In this document: piece after piece, positions 1-5,024 of the stretch
Numbering within the stretch: position 1 is the stretch's first letter
Layout of the letters: each line of letters begins with the position of its first letter
Origin: Robiginitomaculum sp.
Lineage (GTDB): Bacteria > Pseudomonadota > Alphaproteobacteria > Caulobacterales > Maricaulaceae
Length of the DNA: 5,904 nt
NCBI GenBank assembly: GCA_021647805.1
Contig: JAKITZ010000158.1
Coordinates: forward strand, 1 to 5,904
Reading direction: 5' to 3'
The notes under the pieces: generated by a model
Told to the model about the DNA's origin: nothing
The model's input: only the letters and a program-made list of their open reading frames with translations
Databases searched by the model: none
Program-made: the position numbers and the translations under genes

Positions 1-1
1 G

Positions 2-460
2 GCATTTGATACCGAAACAGTAATTACCGATCTGGGTATTGGTGAAGCACTGGTTTCAACATTGGACAAAAAGGGTCGTCCATCAATGGTTGCCCGTACT
101 TTGATCCGCCCGCCAGCATCGCGTCTTGGACCAATAAATAGCCAAGAACGTAAAACCGTAATTGCCAATTCGCCACTGGCCGGGGTTTATGAAAACGCCA
201 TTGATCGCAACTCAGCCTATGAAGGTTTAGCAACACGCAAACAAAAGGCCGCACAAATTGCCGCGGAAGAAGAAGCGGCAAAAACTAAAAAACGCGAAAC
301 TATGCAGGCGCAAAAACCAAAACGACGCACCAGCACCCGTAAACGGCGATCATCAAGGCAAAGCATTGGTGAGGCGGCTATGAAAACAGTGATTCGCACC
401 GCTGCCAGCCAGATCACCAGACAATTATTACGTGGGGTTTTGGGCGGCTTGTTTCGTTGA
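2..460 (+). CDS. HerA-like helicase/ATPase, DUF853 (YjgR) family, C-terminal part
   Basis: This is the last 152 residues of a reading frame that enters from the left edge; its start and the nucleotide-binding Walker motifs lie outside the window. The visible part resembles the C-terminus of the YjgR/DUF853 family of HerA-like P-loop ATPases. It opens with the typical TDLGIGEALVSTLD stretch, followed by KGRPSMV, a PPASRLGP segment and a SPLAGVYE-type motif (window residues about 8-65). A lysine/arginine- and alanine-rich linker follows (about 80-120), then the family's closing block with GEAAMK and a terminal RGVLGGLFR. Family members are predicted cytoplasmic DNA-translocase-like ATPases whose cellular role is poorly defined. 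The stop codon (458-460) overlaps the TTG start of the next gene, so the two are probably one transcript. I am confident of the family but not of the function. Confidence 0.85.
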   Translation, partial: AFDTETVITDLGIGEALVSTLDKKGRPSMVARTLIRPPASRLGPINSQERKTVIANSPLAGVYENAIDRNSAYEGLATRKQKAAQIAAEEEAAKTKKRETMQAQKPKRRTSTRKRRSSRQSIGEAAMKTVIRTAASQITRQLLRGVLGGLFR

Positions 461-1056
461 GCCAACAACAAATCCACATCGACTTTACCAGTGCTGCATT
501 TCGCCATCGCTTAAAATACGGCGGCGAAAAAGGTCAGGCTTTGGCAAAAGCGGTTGGTTTGAACAAGGGGCGCACCCCAGCGATTGTTGATGCCACCGCT
601 GGCCTTGGTCGTGACGGGTTTGTCTTGGCGCATTTAGGGGCAGAAATTACTATGATCGAACGCAGTCCGGTTGTTGCACAAGCCTTACAAAAAGCCTTGC
701 AAGTAGCCGAAGAAGCAGAGCCAATATTTGCCGAACCGGCGAAGAGAATTAAACTAATTACCGGTGATGCAATAGAAGTGTTGTCAAATATATCGCCGCA
801 AGTGGTCTATATTGATCCAATGCACCCGGCGCGAAAAAAATCAGCTTTGGTTAAACAAAACATGCGCGATTTACGACAAATTGTTGGTGATGACAGCGAC
901 AAGCAAAATTTGATAATAGCTGCTTTGCAATTTGCCAGCCACCGAGTGGTATTAAAATGGCCAAGAGCAGAAGGCCTGCCAGATGACCTTCCCAAACCCT
1001 CTTATGATATCAGCGGCAAAACAACTAGATATTACGTTTTTATTTGCAGTAAATAA
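457..1056 (+). CDS. rsmJ: 16S rRNA (guanine1516-N2)-methyltransferase, RsmJ family
   Basis: This 199-residue protein matches the RsmJ family, cytoplasmic SAM-dependent enzymes that methylate N2 of G1516 in 16S rRNA (E. coli numbering). Visible marks are the N-terminal IDFTSAAFRHRLKYGGEKG block (about 8-26), the SAM-binding motif I DATAGLGRDGFVLA (45-58), an acidic end of strand 2 (MIERSPVVA, 66-74), and the catalytic-region motif YIDPMHPARKKSALVK (118-133), close to the family's DPMFP...KSALVK. A VVLKWP strand follows (164-169). E. coli RsmJ is about 250 residues; this one lacks roughly the first 50, which precede the SAM fold. The TTG start at 457 is chosen because the frame has no ATG, GTG or other TTG between its previous stop (370-372) and this point. 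TTGA overlaps the upstream stop, which suggests translational coupling; only a weak GGGCGG stretch (442-447) could serve as ribosome-binding site. Confidence 0.88.
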   Translation: MSQQQIHIDFTSAAFRHRLKYGGEKGQALAKAVGLNKGRTPAIVDATAGLGRDGFVLAHLGAEITMIERSPVVAQALQKALQVAEEAEPIFAEPAKRIKLITGDAIEVLSNISPQVVYIDPMHPARKKSALVKQNMRDLRQIVGDDSDKQNLIIAALQFASHRVVLKWPRAEGLPDDLPKPSYDISGKTTRYYVFICSK

Positions 1057-1068
1057 TCACTTGGTTGT

Positions 1069-1455
1069 TTAAGTACTTGACTTAGGCTCCATCAGGTTTT
1101 GTGATAACATCCAAGCATTATTGTCTGGGTCATAAAATGTAGCTAGTTTTACCATGCCATCATGGGTAATGGTTTCACCATCAAAACGTACGCCTTGATC
1201 CTCTAGAACCTGCCGCGCCTGATTTATGTCAGCAACCCCTAATACTGGAACGCAGCCTTCAGGTTTTGCTTCTCCAGTGTCACCAAAACCAACGCTGACC
1301 CCGTCGACATTGGTTGCCATTTCCGCCCAGCCAATTTCCGGAGCATCAAAAATAAGCGAAAACCCGAGATGCTTTTCATACCAGTTTATTGATTTCTTGC
1401 GGTCGGATACCGCAAAAGCCAAAGTAATCGTCTGGTCAAATTTAATTTTATTCAT
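1069..1455 (-). CDS. VOC (glyoxalase/bleomycin-resistance) fold protein
   Basis: The 128-residue product has the two-module vicinal-oxygen-chelate fold. Module 1 runs from TLAFAVSDRKKSINWYEKHLGF (about 11-32) through IGWAEMA (41-47) and VSVGFGD (53-59). Module 2 runs from CVPVLGVADINQARQVLEDQG (68-88) to the closing ATFYDPDNNAWMLSQ (105-119). Usual metal-ligand positions look altered: no histidine begins either module, and the usual final glutamate of the DPDGN..L.E signature is Gln119. A metal-dependent glyoxalase I role is therefore doubtful; binding or sequestering a small ligand is possible. A good Shine-Dalgarno, AAGGA (plus-strand 1464-1468), sits 8 bases before the ATG. The gene is divergent from the tandem HxlR regulator across 57 bases and ends 12 bases from convergent rsmJ. 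The fold call is firm; the substrate is unknown. Confidence 0.85.
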   Translation of the reverse strand: MNKIKFDQTITLAFAVSDRKKSINWYEKHLGFSLIFDAPEIGWAEMATNVDGVSVGFGDTGEAKPEGCVPVLGVADINQARQVLEDQGVRFDGETITHDGMVKLATFYDPDNNAWMLSQNLMEPKSST

Positions 1456-1512
1456 TTTGCTTGTCCTTTATTTTTTCTTGCGTGTGACGATAAATAGAGT
1501 AAATATATAAAT
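1456..1512. promoter_or_regulatory. Divergent intergenic region between VOC gene and HxlR-like regulator
   Basis: These 57 AT-rich bases must hold the 5' signals of both divergent genes unless promoters lie inside the coding regions. On the minus strand, TATATT (1502-1507) is a possible -10 for the VOC gene, but no good -35 is visible. The only short symmetrical elements are CGTGTGACG (1481-1489) and a TTTAT/ATAAA pair (1467-1471, 1490-1494). The regulator has only a distant GAG (1497-1499) ahead of its ATG, so its ribosome-binding site is weak. That overlapping control happens here is inferred from the layout; individual sites are not established. Confidence 0.35.
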
Positions 1513-2058
1513 ATGGCAATAAAAGAAATATTACCCCTCTGTAAACGACGTTGGGCGCTACCGGTTTTAGGCTTGTTGGCGCAAGGTCATGCAGAGCGAG
1601 TTTATCCTTTATCGCAAAGCCTGTCCTGTAGTCGGTTGGCAGTAAAGCAAGCGATGGATTTGTTGCAATCCCTGAATTTGCTAGTTATCAACTCTGGCCA
1701 CGGTCATCCATTGCGCCCAGAGTATTTGCTAACAACAAGCGGGAAAACTTTGGCGGCAAAAATATTATTGCTTTGGCAAAACACACAACATGATGATGAC
1801 CTTATAAGGGTGGTTTATGCTCGCTGGTCTTTACCGGTTTTATTGTTGAGCCAACAACAGGTTAGGTTTGCGCAAATTCGAGCCACCTTAAAGCCGATCA
1901 CTGATCGGGCTTTGTCACAATCATTATCCGGCCTTACCAAAAGAAAACTGTTATTGCGTAAAGTTGATATTACTCAACACCCGCCGGCCAGCCTGTATCA
2001 AACAAGCCTGCTCGGGCAACAACTGATCAGTCCGTTAACACCTCAAATTTTGCAGTGA
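1513..2058 (+). CDS. Tandem HxlR-like winged-helix transcriptional regulator
   Basis: The 181-residue protein appears to be two HxlR-type winged helix-turn-helix domains fused head to tail. Domain 1 (about 10-88) has RWALPVL (13-19), a helix-turn-helix region (about 33-55) and the wing end RPEYLLTTSGKTL (68-80). Domain 2 (about 99-180) has RWSLPVL (104-110), RFAQIRATLKPITDRALSQSL (118-138) and HPPASLYQTSLLGQQL (156-171), recalling the HxlR pattern PP...EYSLTEKGRAL. HxlR proteins are normally single-domain (about 100-130 residues) and bind DNA as homodimers, so this could be a pseudo-dimer in one chain. Cys10 and Cys39 occur only in domain 1; a thiol-sensing role as in YodB/HypR is conceivable, but Cys10 is not in the same place. 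It is divergent from the VOC gene, a likely target, and overlaps the tryptophanase 3' end by 32 bases. The ATG is kept despite its weak ribosome-binding site because the domain begins immediately after it. Confidence 0.72.
   Translation: MAIKEILPLCKRRWALPVLGLLAQGHAERVYPLSQSLSCSRLAVKQAMDLLQSLNLLVINSGHGHPLRPEYLLTTSGKTLAAKILLLWQNTQHDDDLIRVVYARWSLPVLLLSQQQVRFAQIRATLKPITDRALSQSLSGLTKRKLLLRKVDITQHPPASLYQTSLLGQQLISPLTPQILQ
1549..1569 (+). repeat. Internal coding repeat, copy 1 (RWALPVL)
   Basis: This 21-base segment encodes residues 13-19 of the HxlR-like regulator. It matches 17 of 21 bases with the segment 273 bases (91 codons) further on, including the identical run TACCGGTTTTA (1559-1569). The in-frame spacing equals one domain and supports origin of the gene by duplication. 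Confidence 0.6.
1822..1842 (+). repeat. Internal coding repeat, copy 2 (RWSLPVL)
   Basis: This segment encodes residues 104-110 and is the partner of the repeat starting at 1549. It marks the equivalent first helix of the second winged-helix domain. The rest of the two domains has diverged strongly, so the duplication, if real, is old. Confidence 0.6.
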
Positions 2059-3397
2059 AGTGGCGCATGGCCGGTGGTTCCCACTTGATTCGCATGCCGC
2101 GTAATTTGTCTTTCTCACCAACAATTTGCTCTATGCGTTCCAACATATAATCAGCATGGCTTTGGGTGTAGGTGCGCCTTGGTATTGCTAACCGCACCAG
2201 ATCCATGGCCGCTGGTTCTTCCGATCCATCGGGTTTACGGCCAAACATTACTGTGCCGATCTCGCAGGCTCTAACTCCGGCCAAGCGATACATTTCGCAA
2301 GACAAGGTCTGTCCGGGATATTGTAATGGGTCGATATGTGGCAAGAAAGCTCTTGCATCAATAAATACCGCATGGCCGCCAACCGGCCTTACTACTGGCA
2401 CGCCCATTTTGTGTAAACGATCACCAATATATTGATTTACTGCCACCCGATAACGCAAATAATCTTCGTCAATAATTTCTTCTAGCCCTTGGGCAATCGC
2501 TTCAAGATCACGCCCAGCCAAACCACCATAAGTGGGAAACCCTTCCGTTAGGATCAGTCTGGTTCTGGCTTTTTCAGCCAGCTCATCGTCGTTCAGCGCC
2601 AGCCAGCCACCAATATTGGCAAATGCATCTTTTTTGGCAGACATCGTCATACCATCAGCGCCGTCAAACATATCACGAACAATATCTGTGATTGATCTGT
2701 CTTGTTGGCCTTTTTCGCGTAGCTTAATGAACCACGCATTTTCGGCAAACCGGCAGGCATCAATTATAAACGCTAGCCCGTGCTTTTTGGCCATATCACG
2801 AGTGGCACGAATGTTCTCCAAACTTACCGGTTGTCCACCGCCAGCATTATTGGTGACAGTTAACATCACACACGGCACATTTTTTCCGTGTTCACTTAAA
2901 AAACTATCAAGTTTTGCAATATCCATATTACCTTTAAAAGGGTGCAGGTTTTGCGGGTCCTTGCCCTCTTCGATCACCAAATCATGGGCTCTAGCGCCGG
3001 TGGCTTCGATATTGCCTCTGGTAGTATCAAAATGGGTATTCGATGGAATTATTTTGCCCTTGCCGGCTAGAATTGAGAACAAAATAGCTTCGGCAGCTCG
3101 TCCTTGATGGGTCGGTATGATGTGCTCAAACGGGAACAGATTTTTGATCGCGCTTTCAAAGCGTTCAAAACTGGGCGATCCGGCATAGCTTTCATCGCCC
3201 TGCATTATTGCCGCCCACTGCTTGGTACTCATCGCGCCGGTTCCGCTATCGGTTAGCAAATCGATCAACACATCGCGGCTGGCAATAGAGAACAGATTAT
3301 AATTTGCCTGTTGCAATATTTCTTCGCGCTCGGCGACAGTAGTCATGCGAATAGGTTCGACGGTTTTTATACGAAACGGCTCGATAATAGTGTTCAT
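2027..3397 (-). CDS. tnaA: Tryptophanase (tryptophan indole-lyase)
   Basis: This 456-residue, PLP-dependent cytoplasmic beta-eliminating lyase should convert L-tryptophan and water to indole, pyruvate and ammonia. Family marks include IEPFRIK near the start, IDLLTDSGTGAMS (45-57), DESYAGS (68-74), PTHQGR (95-100), the PLP-lysine motif MSAKKD (probable Schiff-base lysine Lys256), GFPTYGGLAGRD (286-297), GGHAVFIDAR (340-349) and RLAIPRR (402-408). Four positions separating tryptophanase from tyrosine phenol-lyase (TPL) are tryptophanase-like: Asp124 in FDTT (TPL Thr), Phe287 (TPL Met288), Ile380 in ACEIG (TPL Arg381) and His446 in RHFTAK (TPL Phe448). Length, however, matches TPL, with the loop before FDTT shorter than in E. 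coli TnaA (471 residues). GAGGT (plus-strand 3402-3406) is a strong ribosome-binding site close to the ATG. No tnaC-like leader peptide is visible. It is divergent from an AGCS symporter rather than beside tnaB. Confidence 0.93.
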   Translation of the reverse strand: MNTIIEPFRIKTVEPIRMTTVAEREEILQQANYNLFSIASRDVLIDLLTDSGTGAMSTKQWAAIMQGDESYAGSPSFERFESAIKNLFPFEHIIPTHQGRAAEAILFSILAGKGKIIPSNTHFDTTRGNIEATGARAHDLVIEEGKDPQNLHPFKGNMDIAKLDSFLSEHGKNVPCVMLTVTNNAGGGQPVSLENIRATRDMAKKHGLAFIIDACRFAENAWFIKLREKGQQDRSITDIVRDMFDGADGMTMSAKKDAFANIGGWLALNDDELAEKARTRLILTEGFPTYGGLAGRDLEAIAQGLEEIIDEDYLRYRVAVNQYIGDRLHKMGVPVVRPVGGHAVFIDARAFLPHIDPLQYPGQTLSCEMYRLAGVRACEIGTVMFGRKPDGSEEPAAMDLVRLAIPRRTYTQSHADYMLERIEQIVGEKDKLRGMRIKWEPPAMRHFTAKFEVLTD

Positions 3398-3443
3398 TTT
3401 TACCTCAAAACAGCTAAATTTTAGTTGCCCGCACAGTAATGGC

Positions 3444-3449
3444 TATAAG
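3444..3449 (+). promoter_or_regulatory. Possible -10 element of the symporter gene
   Basis: TATAAG matches five of six bases of the sigma-70 -10 consensus. A poor -35 (TTTAGT, 3420-3425) lies 18 bases upstream. Transcription from it would begin near 3456, inside the CTTGC/GCAAG repeats, an arrangement typical of repression. This is weak evidence from sequence similarity alone. Confidence 0.2.
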
Positions 3450-3451
3450 TT

Positions 3452-3476
3452 CACTTGCAAGTACTGATCGCAAGTG
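3452..3476. promoter_or_regulatory. Operator-like inverted repeats in the tryptophanase/symporter intergenic region
   Basis: CACTTGC (3452-3458) and GCAAGTG (3470-3476) form a perfect 7-base inverted repeat separated by 11 bases. Within it, ACTTGCAAGT (3453-3462) is itself a perfect 10-base palindrome, so three copies of the ACTTGC half-site occur in 25 bases. The cluster lies between two divergent start codons (3397 and 3529), where a regulator could control both genes. It could alternatively form a hairpin in the symporter leader RNA. The symmetry is directly visible; function and binding protein are unknown. Confidence 0.45.
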
Positions 3477-3513
3477 GTTAATTCGCGGCAATGGAAAATC
3501 CGAACAGGAATTT

Positions 3514-3519
3514 GGGGGA
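3514..3519 (+). promoter_or_regulatory. Ribosome-binding site fixing the symporter start
   Basis: GGGGGA lies 9 bases before the ATG at 3529. An in-frame ATG at 3439 would add 30 polar residues to the front but has no purine-rich sequence ahead of it and would overlap the operator-like repeats. The 3529 start is therefore preferred. Confidence 0.65.
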
Positions 3520-3528
3520 AACTTAAGC

Positions 3529-4929
3529 ATGGAATTTATATTAAACGGTTTAAACACTTTGGATTCTATGATCTGGAGCTGGCCTCTAGTTTTATTGTTG
3601 TTTGGTACCGGATTATATCTAACCGTCGGCATGCGCTTTATGTCAATTCGCCGCTTACCTTATGCCATCGGACTGTTGCTTGGTAAAAACAAAGAGGGCG
3701 CTGATAAAAGTTCCGGTGAAATTTCCCCGGTGGCGGCTTTATTTACTGCACTTTCCGCCACCATCGGCACCGGCAATATCGCCGGCGTTGCCACCGCGAT
3801 CATGCTTGGCGGCCCCGGCGCTGTGTTCTGGATGTGGATGACCGCCGTGTTGGGTATGGCAACCAAGTATTCCGAAGCATTATTGGCGGTAAGGTTCCGC
3901 GAAACCGATGAAAACGGCCAACACGTTGGCGGGCCGATGTATTATATCAAAAACGGCATGGGCAAGAACTGGGTCTGGTTGGCATGGGCGTTTGCCATCT
4001 GTACGGCGATTGCTGCTCCCGGCACTGGCAATTTAGTGCAAGCCAACGGCGTGGCGGCTCTTTTCAAGCAAAACCTAGATATACCATTGTGGGTTAGCGG
4101 TCTGACCATGGCGGTTTTGGTGGCTTTTGTAATTATGGGCGGGGTTAAGTCCATTGCCCGTGTTGCTAGTTTTTTAGTTCCGATCATGGCGATCTTTTAT
4201 ATTGGCGGAGCCTTAGTTGTGTTGGCAATGAATATCGAATTTGTTCCCGGTGCATTTGCACAAATTTTCCAAGGAGTGGTTTCGCCAACCGCTGCGGCTG
4301 GTGGCTTTTTAGGGGCTTCAGTAATGGCGGCAATGGCACAAGGGGCTAACCGGGGTTCGTTTTCAAACGAGGCTGGTTTGGGTTCGGCGGCGATTGCTCA
4401 CGCTTCGGCCAGAACTAATGATCCGGTACGTCAAGGCTCGATCGCTATGCTCGGTACTTTCATTGACACACTGATAGTTTGTACACTTACTGCTTTGGTG
4501 ATCTTAACCGCTCCGGCAATTTTGGCTGCCAGCGGCGTTGAGTTGCCGGTTTGGCAATCAGGAATTGCCTCGGCCGCCGGCATTACCAGCAGGGCGTTTG
4601 AGGAAAGTATTCCCGGCGGACAATGGATTGTGACCATTGGTTTGGCGGTGTTCGCTTTTACCACTATTTTGGGCTGGGCGCTTTATGGCGAGCGAGCCAT
4701 GGAGTTCATGTTAGGGGTTAAGGTGATACCATATTATCGGGTTTTTTGGGTAATTGTAGTGTATTTAGGTGCGGTTTACACTAATGACCTAGCGTGGGCT
4801 TTGGCCTCGATCGGTAATGGTATGATGGCCGGGCCGAACTTAATCGCTTTGCTGGGCTTGTCTGGCGTGGTGTTTGCGATGACCAGAGAAGATGCAGAGA
4901 AACGTAAGGCCTTAAAATTAAAGGATTAG
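3529..4929 (+). CDS. Alanine/glycine:cation symporter (AGCS) family protein
   Basis: This 466-residue inner-membrane protein belongs to the AGCS family, which imports alanine, glycine and related small amino acids with sodium or another cation. Clear family blocks are SPVAALFTALSATIGTGNIAGVATAI (about 66-91), GGPGAVFWMW...GMATKYSEALLAV (94-121), GGPMYYIKNG (134-143), GTGNLVQANGVA (165-176), VIMGGVKSIARV (201-212) and NRGSFSNEAGLGSAAIAHA (274-292). About ten or eleven hydrophobic membrane segments are apparent, and the end is charged and cytoplasmic (TREDAEKRKALKLKD). Length is normal for the family. Start 3529 is supported by GGGGGA upstream and by residue 1 onward resembling the family N-terminus. 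It is divergent from tryptophanase, so a shared amino-acid response is plausible, but AGCS members are not known to me as tryptophan carriers. The exact substrate cannot be read from sequence. Confidence 0.93.
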   Translation: MEFILNGLNTLDSMIWSWPLVLLLFGTGLYLTVGMRFMSIRRLPYAIGLLLGKNKEGADKSSGEISPVAALFTALSATIGTGNIAGVATAIMLGGPGAVFWMWMTAVLGMATKYSEALLAVRFRETDENGQHVGGPMYYIKNGMGKNWVWLAWAFAICTAIAAPGTGNLVQANGVAALFKQNLDIPLWVSGLTMAVLVAFVIMGGVKSIARVASFLVPIMAIFYIGGALVVLAMNIEFVPGAFAQIFQGVVSPTAAAGGFLGASVMAAMAQGANRGSFSNEAGLGSAAIAHASARTNDPVRQGSIAMLGTFIDTLIVCTLTALVILTAPAILAASGVELPVWQSGIASAAGITSRAFEESIPGGQWIVTIGLAVFAFTTILGWALYGERAMEFMLGVKVIPYYRVFWVIVVYLGAVYTNDLAWALASIGNGMMAGPNLIALLGLSGVVFAMTREDAEKRKALKLKD

Positions 4930-5024
4930 TTTAGGGTTTATTGTTTATACAGCGCCGACACTGGTCAAGCCATGATCCTTAGGTAATATGCGTAATAATT
5001 TGACCATAGAAGGCGTCATAGCTA
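4930..5024 (+). other. Intergenic spacer between symporter and ABC ATPase genes
   Basis: These 95 bases show no stem followed by a T-run, so no intrinsic terminator separates the genes and read-through is possible. A TAATAT (4984-4989) resembles a -10 element but lacks a convincing -35. AAGG (5010-5013), 11 bases before the ATG at 5025, is a likely but slightly distant ribosome-binding site for the ATPase. Confidence 0.4.

Noticed and set aside
456..470. Exact 15-base match GTTGAGCCAACAACA with 1845-1859.
   Set aside because: Both copies encode LSQQQ-like low-complexity peptides in unrelated genes, with no flanking similarity or target-site structure. Coincidence is the simplest explanation.
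1071..1078. Palindrome AAGTACTT at the 3' end of the VOC gene as a bidirectional terminator with rsmJ.
   Set aside because: It is a short self-complementary octamer with no room for a loop and no T-tract; nothing shows termination here.
2027..3397. Annotation as tyrosine phenol-lyase because of the 456-residue length.
   Set aside because: The phenol-binding arginine and the other TPL-type positions are replaced by tryptophanase-type residues (Asp124, Phe287, Ile380, His446).
3439..3528. N-terminal extension of the symporter from an ATG at 3439.
   Set aside because: There is no ribosome-binding site before it, the added residues are polar and unlike the family N-terminus, and the ATG at 3529 has a good GGGGGA upstream.
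3474..3686. GTG-started plus-strand frame with early Trp codons (W7, W14) ahead of the symporter, resembling a tryptophan leader peptide.
   Set aside because: It is on the wrong strand for tryptophanase, has no ribosome-binding site, and continues for 70 codons out of frame through the symporter gene, so it is most likely a chance open frame.
4921..4980. AAGGAT (4921-4926) and ATCCTT (4975-4980) as a possible terminator stem after the symporter.
   Set aside because: The arms are only six bases with a 48-base loop and no following T-run.
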